This document shows, piece after piece, positions 26,392-33,966 of a DNA stretch of 64,000 nucleotides (positions are counted from its first letter, which is position 1; each line of letters begins with the position of its first letter). Below the pieces are notes generated by a model, which searched no databases, was not told the DNA's origin, and saw only the letters and a program-made list of their open reading frames with translations. The stretch lies in NCBI GenBank assembly GCA_041389725.1, contig JAWKRG010000007.1, forward strand, positions 310,001 through 374,000, given 5' to 3'. The DNA comes from Polyangiaceae bacterium (GTDB lineage: Bacteria; Myxococcota_A; Polyangia; Polyangiales; Polyangiaceae). The translations under genes and the position numbers were made by a program.

Positions 26392-26773
26392 CTCCGCACG
26401 GCACAAGTGGCCGGCGCTGGCGCTGGCGCTGCTGGCGTTGCCAATTCTCGCCAGTTGCGCGGAGGACGGCGCTTGCCTGCGCCACAGCGACTGCAAGAGC
26501 GGCGAAGTGTGCGAGCTCGGCACCTGCCGCGGCGAGTCCCCTCCCCCAGCCGACGCGGACGCGGACGTGGCGAAGGACGGAGATAGCGTCGATGCCTTGA
26601 CGGACGCGAGCGCCAAGGATGCGTCGATCGATGCCGACGCGGACGCCGACGTCGACGCCGACGCAGGCCCTGGCGACGCCGACGCAAGCGACGCCTCGGC
26701 GGCAGATGCGGGAGATGCGGCGGTAGATGCAACCGACAGCGGGGACGCGGCGGACGCCAGCGATGCGAACTGA
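26381..26773 (+). CDS. lipoprotein with Asp/Ala-rich tail
   Basis: 130 residues from TTG 26381, overlapping the previous gene by 11 nt. A signal peptide ends in the lipobox LASC (Cys26), so it should be lipid-anchored. A short Cys cluster follows (ACLRHSDCKSGEVCELGTC, six Cys counting the anchor). The last 75 residues are almost only Asp, Ala, Ser and Gly in DAD-type repeats. Such tails are common in myxobacterial surface proteins. The highly acidic tail could bind calcium or act as a spacer. Co-transcribed with the barrel-like protein upstream. Confidence 0.72.
   Translation: MASSSARHKWPALALALLALPILASCAEDGACLRHSDCKSGEVCELGTCRGESPPPADADADVAKDGDSVDALTDASAKDASIDADADADVDADAGPGDADASDASAADAGDAAVDATDSGDAADASDAN
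26555..26770 (+). repeat. low-complexity GAC/GCC-type coding repeat
   Basis: Imperfect triplet-level repetition of Asp and Ala codons encodes the acidic tail of the lipoprotein. Repeat number could vary by slippage between strains. Confidence 0.6.
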
Positions 26774-26787
26774 CGCCTCGACACCGC

Positions 26788-26803
26788 TGGCACCGCTGTT
26801 GCA
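26788..26803 (+). promoter_or_regulatory. consensus sigma-54 promoter for the flgG operon
   Basis: TGGCAC-N5-TTGCA is a perfect 10 of 10 match to the -24/-12 consensus. The GC ends 13 nt before ATG 26816, so the predicted start of transcription (about 26814) is two bases before the start codon. A GAAGG sits between the -12 element and the ATG and would not be transcribed if the prediction is exact. Confidence 0.75.
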
Positions 26804-26815
26804 CTCACGAAGGTC

Positions 26816-27601
26816 ATGTTCCGATCTCTGAATATCGCGGCGACGGGCATGTCAGCTCAGGAGATGCACTTGGAAGGCATCTCGCACAACATCGCCAACG
26901 CCAACACCGTCGGCTACAAGAAGCAGCGCGTCGACTTCCAGGACCTGCTGTATCAGACGGTGCGCGCACCCGGCGCCCCGACAGGGCCCACCACCGTGTC
27001 GCCCACGGGACTGCAGATCGGCAACGGTGTTCGCGTCATCGGCATGGTGAAGCTGTTCGAGCAGGGCACCATTTACAACACGAACAACCCCTTGGACGTA
27101 TCCATCGAAGGACAGGGCTTCTTCGTGGTGCAGCAGCCCGACGGCACCCCGGCGTACACGCGCAGCGGCGCGCTGCGTTTGGACGGCGACGGCCGCATCG
27201 TCAACTCCGAAGGCTACCCTCTGGATCCACCCGTCAGTGTGCCGAGCGAGGCCACGGGGATCTCCGTGGCCGCCAATGGCACCGTCAGTGCGACGGTTCC
27301 AGGACAGCCAGCCCCCGTCGAGTTGGGCCAGCTCTCCATCGCCACCTTCATCAACCCTGCGGGGCTCAACGCCGTCGGTCATAACCTCTATCTGCCAAGC
27401 GCTGCCAGTGGGGAAGCTCAGCTGGGCGAGCCGGGCAGCGACGGCCGCGGCACTCTGCTGCAAGGCGCTCTCGAGAAGGCCAACGTCGACATCGTCGAGG
27501 AGATGATCGGACTCATCAGCGCGCAACGTGCCTACGAGATCAACTCCAAGGTGATCACCACCGCCGACGAGATGCTGCGCGCGGCCTCCCAGATGAGATG
27601 A
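26816..27601 (+). CDS. flgG: flagellar distal rod protein FlgG
   Basis: 261 residues, exact family length. MFRSLNIAATGMSAQEMHLE and SHNIANANTVGYKKQRVDFQDLLYQ at the N-terminus and the C-terminal EEMIGLISAQRAYEINSKVI are diagnostic. FlgG forms the distal rod in the periplasm. It heads the operon with flgA, flgH and flgI for the outer rings; its usual partner flgF is elsewhere (56579). Confidence 0.97.
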   Translation: MFRSLNIAATGMSAQEMHLEGISHNIANANTVGYKKQRVDFQDLLYQTVRAPGAPTGPTTVSPTGLQIGNGVRVIGMVKLFEQGTIYNTNNPLDVSIEGQGFFVVQQPDGTPAYTRSGALRLDGDGRIVNSEGYPLDPPVSVPSEATGISVAANGTVSATVPGQPAPVELGQLSIATFINPAGLNAVGHNLYLPSAASGEAQLGEPGSDGRGTLLQGALEKANVDIVEEMIGLISAQRAYEINSKVITTADEMLRAASQMR

Positions 27602-28344
27602 CGATGAAGCGCTTCGCCGTACTGCCCCTGCTGCTGCTGCTCTCGACGAGTGTCGAGGCGGCAGAGCCCGTGCGAACGGTGCGCGGCACGCGCGTACACC
27701 TTTCCGATGTGGTCAGCGCCGCCCCGGAGGATCTGGCGGGCATCGATCTAGGCGCAGCTCCGCCGGCAGGCAGCTCTCGGTTGATCGATCGCTCGACCAT
27801 GGCTCGAGCGATCGTGGCGGCTGGCGCCGACCCCAAGGAAGTCAAGCTGCCACGAGTGGTGCGGGTCGTCGTGGAATCGCGCCGACTGGGCCCGGAAGAC
27901 ATCGCTGCCGCCGCCGAACCTGCCATTCGAAGCCGCCTGGCCAAAGGCGTCACGCTGAAGCGTGTCAATGCTCGACGCAGCGTCACGGTTCCTGCGTCCG
28001 CCACTCTCGCTCAAGTGAGCCTTCCGAAGCTGCCACGGCGCGTCGGCACCACCACGATCACAGTGACCCTCGAGTGGCATGCGGATGGTGCTGTCGCTGC
28101 GAGGGCCCCCGTGGCAGCGGTGTTGGACATCGATGAGACCGGGGCGCGGCCCACCGTGGCGCGGGGTGCGCGAGTCTACCTGATCATCGAGAAGGGGGCC
28201 GCGCGCATCGCTGCAACGGCCGTGGCGCTGGCGGACGCCGACGAAGACGAGATTGGACGCTTCCGCGTCGAGTCCACGCAGAAGGTGATGCGCGCGCGGG
28301 TCGTCTCTCCGACCACCGCCAGGGTCGTGGGGGGTGGCGCATGA
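27598..28344 (+). CDS. flgA: flagellar P-ring assembly chaperone FlgA
   Basis: 248 residues. A Sec signal peptide (hydrophobic 7-18, ending VEA) is followed by the SAF-type domain: LVNA-like KRVNARRSVTVPASATLAQV and, near the end, ARGARVYLIIEKGAARIAAT with VGGGA-like ending. FlgA helps FlgI polymerise in the periplasm. It overlaps flgG and flgH by 4 nt each. Confidence 0.88.
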   Translation: MTMKRFAVLPLLLLLSTSVEAAEPVRTVRGTRVHLSDVVSAAPEDLAGIDLGAAPPAGSSRLIDRSTMARAIVAAGADPKEVKLPRVVRVVVESRRLGPEDIAAAAEPAIRSRLAKGVTLKRVNARRSVTVPASATLAQVSLPKLPRRVGTTTITVTLEWHADGAVAARAPVAAVLDIDETGARPTVARGARVYLIIEKGAARIAATAVALADADEDEIGRFRVESTQKVMRARVVSPTTARVVGGGA

Positions 28345-29036
28345 TTCGCAAGCTCTTGGCCTCGAGCGTCGCGTTGGCCCTTCTGGCCTGCGGACCGCCG
28401 CACATCCGACCCTTCAAACCTCGCGAGCGCAAGTACGACGTGGGCGAGTACGCCGCGTCCCAGAAGGACTACGAACCTTCCACCGGTTCCATCTACTCCG
28501 AGGCCCAGGCCGGCTATCTGGAAGACACGCGCGCCCTGCGAGTTGGCGACGTCGTGTTGGTGCGCATCCAAGAAGAAGCGGACGCCAAGGGCGGCGCCAC
28601 CACGAACCTGAGCAAGGGCTCGAGTCGTGAGGCCAACGTCACCGCGCTGTTGGGTCTCGTGCCGGCGATCAAGAAAGCTTACCCCAACATCGATCCCGAG
28701 AACCTCCTGGCCATGGCCAGCGAGTTCGACTTCGCTGGTGAAGGCAATACCCAGCGCGCAGGCCGTCTGCGCGGCATGATCGGCGTGCACGTCAAGAAGG
28801 AGCTCCCCAACGGCGACCTCTTCGTCGAAGGCACCAAGGTCGTGATGATCAATCACGAAGAGACTCATCTCTACATCTCCGGCGTGCTGCGCCCCTCGGA
28901 CATCGAGAAGGACAACTCCGTCGATTCGACTCGCATCGCCGACGCCCGCGTCGAGTTCACCGGTCGCGGCGACATCGCCGACCAGGTCGAACGCGGCTGG
29001 CTCACCAAGATCCTGGACTCCATCAACCCCTTCTGA
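28341..29036 (+). CDS. flgH: flagellar L-ring lipoprotein FlgH
   Basis: 231 residues. The signal peptide ends in the lipobox LLAC (Cys17). The family core includes GSIYSEAQAGYLEDTRALRVGDVVLVRIQE, later VHVKKELPNGDLFVEGTKVV, ISGVLRPSDIE and ending near the C-terminus in WLTKILDSINPF. FlgH forms the outer-membrane bushing, which confirms a Gram-negative envelope. Confidence 0.95.
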   Translation: MIRKLLASSVALALLACGPPHIRPFKPRERKYDVGEYAASQKDYEPSTGSIYSEAQAGYLEDTRALRVGDVVLVRIQEEADAKGGATTNLSKGSSREANVTALLGLVPAIKKAYPNIDPENLLAMASEFDFAGEGNTQRAGRLRGMIGVHVKKELPNGDLFVEGTKVVMINHEETHLYISGVLRPSDIEKDNSVDSTRIADARVEFTGRGDIADQVERGWLTKILDSINPF

Positions 29037-29042
29037 GATCCC

Positions 29043-30179
29043 GTGCACTCCCACTCACCCGTCGTCTTTCCCCTGCGCCGAGCACTTTTTGGCCTGGGGC
29101 TGGTGCTCGCAACGCTGGCGGCTGCGCCCGACGCTCGCGGCGACAAGATCCGCGATCTGTGCGACGTGGTCGGCGCCCGCGACAACCAGCTAGTGGGCTA
29201 CGGCGTCGTCATCGGTCTCAACGGCTCTGGCGACGACGTGTCGGCGCCCTTCGCCTCCCAGTCGTTGCTTTCGCTCCTGCGTCGCCTCGGCGTGCAGGTC
29301 GATGCCCGGCAACTGCGATTGCGCAACGTGGCGGCCGTGCTGGTCACGGCGACGATTCCCGCCTTCTCTCGGGCTGGGTCGAAGCTCGACGTCACCGTAT
29401 CTTCCATTGGCAACGCGCGCAGTCTGCGCGGTGGCGTACTGGTGCAGACGCCGCTGCGTGGCGCGGATCGCCGAACCTACGCGGTGGCCCAGGGGCCGCT
29501 CTTGGTAGGTGGATTTTCTGCGAGCGGCGCCTCGGGAGGAGGCGTGCAGGAGAACACCACCACCACCGGCAGAATCCCCTCGGGAGCGTTGGTAGAGCGC
29601 GAGATCAAGACCAAGTTCAGCTCGGAAGGCAAGGTGCAGCTGGCCCTGCGTGCCCCGGACTTTGCCAACGCGCAGCGCATCGTTGAAGCGGTGGACAAGG
29701 CCTTCGGCAAAGGGGCAGCGCGCGCCGTCGACGGTGGAACCGTGATCGTCAAGGCTCCCGCGAAGCTCAAAGACAAGCCCGTGGAGCTGCTGGCAAAGGT
29801 CGGCGACGTGGACGTCGATCCCAGTACCAAGGCGCGGGTAGTCATCAACGAGCGCACGGGAACCATCGTCGCAGGAGGCGACGTTCGTCTCTCGCCGGTT
29901 GCCATCGCGCAGGGTGGAATCACCATCACGATCAAAGAGGCACCCGTCGTCAGTCAGCCCGAAGCCCTGGGCAGCGGGGAAACGAAGGTCGTGAACCGAA
30001 CCGAGGTAGAGGCGACGGAGAAGGTTCCGCCGACCCTGTCCTACGTGGATGGCGCCGCCTCCCTGGCAGACGTGGCAGCTGCCCTCAGCGCCTTCGGCGT
30101 CGCTCCCCGCGAACTGGCCAGCTTGATGCAGGCGCTCAAAACGGCTGGCGCACTTCGTGCAGAGATCGTGGTGCAGTGA
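29043..30179 (+). CDS. flgI: flagellar P-ring protein FlgI
   Basis: 378 residues from GTG 29043. A signal peptide ends at about residue 31 (ARG-DKIRDL). The mature start KIRDLCDVVGARDNQLVGYGVVIGLNGSGDD is diagnostic, as is RVVINERTGTIVAGGDVRLSPVAIAQGGITI. FlgI forms the periplasmic bushing. It overlaps the flgJ-like gene at its stop codon. Confidence 0.96.
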   Translation: MHSHSPVVFPLRRALFGLGLVLATLAAAPDARGDKIRDLCDVVGARDNQLVGYGVVIGLNGSGDDVSAPFASQSLLSLLRRLGVQVDARQLRLRNVAAVLVTATIPAFSRAGSKLDVTVSSIGNARSLRGGVLVQTPLRGADRRTYAVAQGPLLVGGFSASGASGGGVQENTTTTGRIPSGALVEREIKTKFSSEGKVQLALRAPDFANAQRIVEAVDKAFGKGAARAVDGGTVIVKAPAKLKDKPVELLAKVGDVDVDPSTKARVVINERTGTIVAGGDVRLSPVAIAQGGITITIKEAPVVSQPEALGSGETKVVNRTEVEATEKVPPTLSYVDGAASLADVAAALSAFGVAPRELASLMQALKTAGALRAEIVVQ

Positions 30180-30598
30180 TGATCGCCTCTCGACTCTCAG
30201 CGTTGCCTCCTGATGTTGCGAAGAGCCAACAGCAGGCACGCGAGCTCGCTCGAGCGAGTGAACAGTTCGAGTCAATGCTGCTCAAACGTGTACTCGGGGC
30301 CCTCGAAAAGACCGCGCGGATCAGCAGCGCGGGCAGTGCCCCGGCGGGGGCTAGCGCCTACGGCTCCATGGTGGTGGAGGCGCTGTCCGACGCCATCGCC
30401 CAGGCCGGAGGCCTGGGTCTGGGCCAGGACATGGTGCGCCAACTGACCGCCGACCTCCCCAAGAACTCCAATCATTCCCAGTTGTTGAAGCGAAACGCGG
30501 ACGTTCCCCTCAAGGCTTCGGCCTCCCTGCCGTTCCCCCCTGTGAGGGCGACTCCTACCGAGTCGAACCCCGTTTTGGTCAATCGGAGGAAGCAATGA
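30179..30598 (+). CDS. flgJ: FlgJ-like rod-binding protein without hydrolase domain
   Basis: 139 residues from ATG 30179 (GTG 30176 is also possible). The rod-binding core is recognisable: ARASEQFESMLLKRVLGALEKT, then YGSMVVEALSDAIAQAGGLGLGQDMVRQL. It ends there: the peptidoglycan hydrolase domain fused in enteric FlgJ is missing. A separate glucosaminidase at 53775 in this window probably supplies it. The C-terminal 40 residues look unstructured. Confidence 0.9.
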   Translation: MIASRLSALPPDVAKSQQQARELARASEQFESMLLKRVLGALEKTARISSAGSAPAGASAYGSMVVEALSDAIAQAGGLGLGQDMVRQLTADLPKNSNHSQLLKRNADVPLKASASLPFPPVRATPTESNPVLVNRRKQ

Positions 30599-30885
30599 AA
30601 GGCATCACTGGCAACCCGGCACTCGACGCATACCACCGCATGGCGGTGTCCCCGGTACGAGAGGCACGTCCGGCCGCAAAGGTCGACGCGGGTGCCACCC
30701 AACAAGCGCCGGCGGAAGCGGCCAAGGTGAGTATCTCCGCTGAGGCGCGAGACCTCGCAGTGAACGCGGCAGGCGGAGGCGTAGACACCGCGAAAGTGGA
30801 AGCGCTGAAGGCGCGCGTGCAAGAGGGCTCGTTCCAGGTCGACCCGCACAAGATCGCCGGTCGTCTCCTGGACGAGCTTGGATAG
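30595..30885 (+). CDS. flgM: anti-sigma-28 factor FlgM
   Basis: 96 residues, typical size. The C-terminal sigma-binding segment VSISAEARDL, then VEALKARVQEGSFQVDPHKIAGRLLDEL, matches FlgM. FlgM holds FliA inactive until it is exported through the finished hook. A GGAGG precedes the ATG by 6 nt, and the start overlaps the flgJ stop by 4 nt. Confidence 0.94.
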   Translation: MKGITGNPALDAYHRMAVSPVREARPAAKVDAGATQQAPAEAAKVSISAEARDLAVNAAGGGVDTAKVEALKARVQEGSFQVDPHKIAGRLLDELG

Positions 30886-30910
30886 TCAACGCGGGGGGGG
30901 GAAGGTAATC

Positions 30911-31267
30911 ATGGAAAGCGGGCCAAACACGACAACACGATCCGCGAACGAGCTCCTCCAGGCACTCGAGCTGATCTTGGCTGAAGAGCATCGCGCCCTA
31001 CGAAAGCTGGACTCCGCGGCAATCGAGAAGGTGGCCGCACAGAAAGTCGACCTCGAAGTCGAGCTCGCGAACGCAGGGCCGCTGACACCGACCGACAAGG
31101 ACTTGGCGCAGCGCGTACGCCGCGCGGCTCTCGCCAATCAGATCTTGCTGGTCCACGCCCGAGACACCGTGCGCGGCCTGGTTGCCGCCATGACCGGCAC
31201 CCAACCGACCGCGCATCCCCTCGCCCGCCAGAGCACCGCACCCGCGCGGTTGAACGTGAAAGTGTAG
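30911..31267 (+). CDS. flgN: flagellar export chaperone FlgN
   Basis: 118 residues from ATG 30911, chosen because a G-rich site ending in AAGG is 6 nt upstream; a TTG at 30878 would add 11 residues overlapping flgM. The protein is helical: LLQALELILAEEHRALRKLDSAAIEKVAAQKVDLE matches the FlgN pattern of long coiled helices. FlgN chaperones FlgK and FlgL, which are encoded directly downstream. Confidence 0.88.
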   Translation: MESGPNTTTRSANELLQALELILAEEHRALRKLDSAAIEKVAAQKVDLEVELANAGPLTPTDKDLAQRVRRAALANQILLVHARDTVRGLVAAMTGTQPTAHPLARQSTAPARLNVKV

Positions 31268-31270
31268 GCC

Positions 31271-32665
31271 ATGGCCACCCTGTCGCAGCTGCTGTACACG
31301 GCGCGCGACGCCTTGACGGCGCAATCCTACGGCCTCGGAGTCGCGGGGCAAAACGTGGCCAACGCCAACACCGACGGCTACGTGCGGCGCGAAGCCATTC
31401 TGCAAAACGTAGTGCTCGGCACGCAAACCTACGGCGGAGTCGAGGCTGCGGGGCTTCGACGCGTGACGGACCAGTACCTGGATCGCCGAGTACTCGCCGC
31501 GGCGAGCTTGGCCTCCGCTGCCTCGGAGCAGGACGGGCAGCTGGCACGCGTCGAACCCTTGCTCAACGACTTCTCGGGTACGGGCTTGGGCACGGCGCTG
31601 GACCAGTTGTTCGGCGCCTTCGACGGCGTCGCTAGCAATCCATCGGACCCCACCGCGCGCGTCAACGTCCTTCAACGAGCCGAACAGCTCTCGGCTCACT
31701 TGCGAGAGATCGCCGACGGCATCGCATCCGCGCGAGAAGAACAGCTGAGCCGCGGCCGCGCCGTCGTCGAACAGATCAATCAGAAGGCGACGGAGATCGC
31801 CGAGCTCAATCGTCAGATCTCGCTAGCCGAAGCGGCAGGCAAGGACGCCGCGGATCTACGCGATCGACTCAATCAGATGTTGCTTGGGCTATCGACTCAG
31901 GTCGATGTCCGCACTTTCACCGACGGCGAGGGCAACACCGTGGTGCAAGCCGCGGGCACCACCTTGGTCGAGGGCGAGCATGCGCGGTCGCTTTCCATCG
32001 ACTTGGCCGGCGACGGCAGCATCCGTCTGTTCGCGCAGAACGGCGCGACGCCCGGGACGGAGGTCACCAAGTACCTGTCTGGCGGCGCGCTGGCCGGCCT
32101 GGTCGAGGCGCGCGATGTGGATCTCAAGGCGACCGCGGACCGCCTGGACCAATTCGCTTTCGACCTGGCGACCGCCGTGAACGCGCAGCACGCTGCCGGC
32201 TTCGGCCTGGACGGCGTCAGCGGCCGTCCCCTGTTCCAAGTCTCGGGCACCGTGGCCGGCGCCGCTCGCAGCATCGCAGTCGACCCCTCGATCGCTGGGC
32301 AGCCCGACCGCGTCGCGGCATCCGATAGCGCTGCGGAAATCCCCGGCGGAAGCGGCAACATGACGCTGCTGTCCGCGCTCGCCAGCAGCAAGGCGGCCAG
32401 CAGCGGCACGCGCACGTTTTCCGAGGCGTACTCCGACATCATCGGGGACTTCGCCACGCGCAGGGCGTCCGCGGCAAGTGAGGGGCAGCTGCGCCAAGAC
32501 GTGCTGACCCAGGTGCAGACGCTGCAGCAAAGCGAAAGCGGAGTGTCTCTCGACGAAGAAATGGTCTCCCTCACTCGGTACCAGCGCGCCTACGAGGCCG
32601 CTGCGAAGGTACTCAGTACCGTCGACGAATTGCTGCGTGAGCTACTCGCGAAGATCGGGTCATGA
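31271..32665 (+). CDS. flgK: flagellar hook-associated protein FlgK (HAP1)
   Basis: 464 residues. The N-terminus has DALTAQSYGLGVAGQNVANANTDGYVRREA and the C-terminus EEMVSLTRYQRAYEAAAKVLSTVDELL, the FlgK signatures. It joins hook and filament with FlgL. It overlaps flgL by 4 nt. Confidence 0.96.
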   Translation: MATLSQLLYTARDALTAQSYGLGVAGQNVANANTDGYVRREAILQNVVLGTQTYGGVEAAGLRRVTDQYLDRRVLAAASLASAASEQDGQLARVEPLLNDFSGTGLGTALDQLFGAFDGVASNPSDPTARVNVLQRAEQLSAHLREIADGIASAREEQLSRGRAVVEQINQKATEIAELNRQISLAEAAGKDAADLRDRLNQMLLGLSTQVDVRTFTDGEGNTVVQAAGTTLVEGEHARSLSIDLAGDGSIRLFAQNGATPGTEVTKYLSGGALAGLVEARDVDLKATADRLDQFAFDLATAVNAQHAAGFGLDGVSGRPLFQVSGTVAGAARSIAVDPSIAGQPDRVAASDSAAEIPGGSGNMTLLSALASSKAASSGTRTFSEAYSDIIGDFATRRASAASEGQLRQDVLTQVQTLQQSESGVSLDEEMVSLTRYQRAYEAAAKVLSTVDELLRELLAKIGS

Positions 32666-33540
32666 GAGTCAGCGAAGGTTTGAAGTACGGAATGGTGTCG
32701 CGCAACCTGGCGCGGCTGAGCGCCGAGCACGCTGATGCGAGCCAAAAAGCTCTTTCGGGGTCGCGCGTCGCGCGCCCCTCGGACGACCCAGTCGCCGCCG
32801 CGGAATTGATCCGCAATCGCTCTGCTCAAGCGCGAGTCGAGGCGCGGCGCGGGACCGTCCGCAACACCCTGGGCGACACGGAGCTGGCCGAGAACGCTCT
32901 GGCAGAAGCGTCAGACCTGTTCGTGCGAGCGAAGGAGCTCGCCATGCAGGGCGCCAACGGCAGCCTTTCCGCCGACGAGCGCAGCTCCCTCGCAGAAGGC
33001 GTCCGCGCTCTGCGCGAACAACTCGTGACCCTGGGCAATAGCCAGGGCGCGCGGGGCTACCTATTCGCGGGGAGTCAAACCAGCACCCAGCCCTTCGACG
33101 CGGCAGGGACCTTCTCGGGTGACGATGCGGACCTCGAGGTCGATCTGGGGGCCGGCGGCCCCACGGTCATCGATCTGGCCGGCGCAGAAGCTTTCACCGT
33201 GGCGGGCGGTCGCGACGTGTTCGCGGACCTGACCGCCCTGGAGACCGCCCTGGCGAGCAACAACCAGACGGCAGTAGCGGCCACCTTGGACGGCCTGGAC
33301 GCGGCTCATGAACAGTTGGTGCAGGCGCGCAGCAAGGTGGGACTGCTGGGTGACAAGCTACGAACCAGCGACGCGCTACTCGAGCAACTCAACGTCGGCC
33401 TGGCGCAGCAGGACCAACGCGTCAGTCAAGCCGACCCCTTCGAGTCCTACTCGAGGATGATGACCCTGGGGCAAACCTTGGAACAGGCCGTGACCGTCTC
33501 GCGGCAGATCTTGGATCTCAGTGCTCTCAACCGATTCTGA
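32662..33540 (+). CDS. flgL: flagellar hook-associated protein FlgL (HAP3)
   Basis: 292 residues. Flagellin-like N-terminus with SGSRVARPSDDPVAAAELIRNRS and RAKELAMQGANGSLSADERSSLAEGVRAL. The C-terminal helix EQAVTVSRQILDLSALNRF matches FlgL. Last gene before the csrA promoter. Confidence 0.95.
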   Translation: MRVSEGLKYGMVSRNLARLSAEHADASQKALSGSRVARPSDDPVAAAELIRNRSAQARVEARRGTVRNTLGDTELAENALAEASDLFVRAKELAMQGANGSLSADERSSLAEGVRALREQLVTLGNSQGARGYLFAGSQTSTQPFDAAGTFSGDDADLEVDLGAGGPTVIDLAGAEAFTVAGGRDVFADLTALETALASNNQTAVAATLDGLDAAHEQLVQARSKVGLLGDKLRTSDALLEQLNVGLAQQDQRVSQADPFESYSRMMTLGQTLEQAVTVSRQILDLSALNRF

Positions 33541-33546
33541 TCGCTG

Positions 33547-33562
33547 TGGCACGGTCGCTGCT
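33547..33562 (+). promoter_or_regulatory. sigma-54 promoter for csrA
   Basis: TGGCAC-N5-CTGCT matches 9 of 10 consensus positions with exact GG-N10-GC spacing. It starts 7 nt after the flgL stop. The GC ends 15 nt before ATG 33577, so the predicted leader is about 4 nt long. Confidence 0.6.
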
Positions 33563-33576
33563 TCCTGGGTGACCAC

Positions 33577-33825
33577 ATGCTCGTGATCGCGCGACGCAAG
33601 GGACAGCGAATCGTCATCGGCGCTGACATCGAGATCATCGTTGCCGATGCGACGCGTCGGCAGGTGAAGATCGGTATCGTCGCCCCGAAGTCCACGCCAA
33701 TCATGCGTGGAGAAGTCTTCGACGAAATCGAGCGCGCCAATCGCGAAGCGCTGGACATGAGTGCAGACGACGCCCTGGAGCAGCTCGAGCCAGCTGCCTG
33801 CGCGCGCGTCGACTCCGGCAAGTAG
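33577..33825 (+). CDS. csrA: carbon storage/translational regulator CsrA
   Basis: 82 residues, within the family range. MLVIARRKGQRIVIGADIEIIVAD with the later GRQVKIGIVAPK and VFDEIERANREA are the CsrA core. CsrA dimers bind GGA in hairpin loops and block translation; in flagellated bacteria with FliW, flagellin mRNA is a main target. It lies just after flgL, and FliW is encoded at 2952. Confidence 0.95.
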   Translation: MLVIARRKGQRIVIGADIEIIVADATRRQVKIGIVAPKSTPIMRGEVFDEIERANREALDMSADDALEQLEPAACARVDSGK

Positions 33826-33917
33826 CGCGACCGAGGCGCGTCACCTCCCTGGCACTGCCCCGCGTCAGCCCCACGACGGTGCGGCCAAAATCCGCGAGAA
33901 ACGCGGCCATCGACGGG

Positions 33918-33932
33918 TGGCACCTCGGGCGC
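33918..33932 (+). promoter_or_regulatory. possible sigma-54 promoter for the maf-flagellin unit
   Basis: TGGCAC-N5-GCGC: the -24 hexamer is perfect but the -12 keeps only GC, 8 of 10 overall. GG-N10-GC spacing is exact. It lies 34 nt before the start at 33967, leaving a normal leader of about 23 nt. Confidence 0.35.
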
Positions 33933-33966
33933 CGGACCTGGCACGGGACGTGAAGAGAGTGCCATC

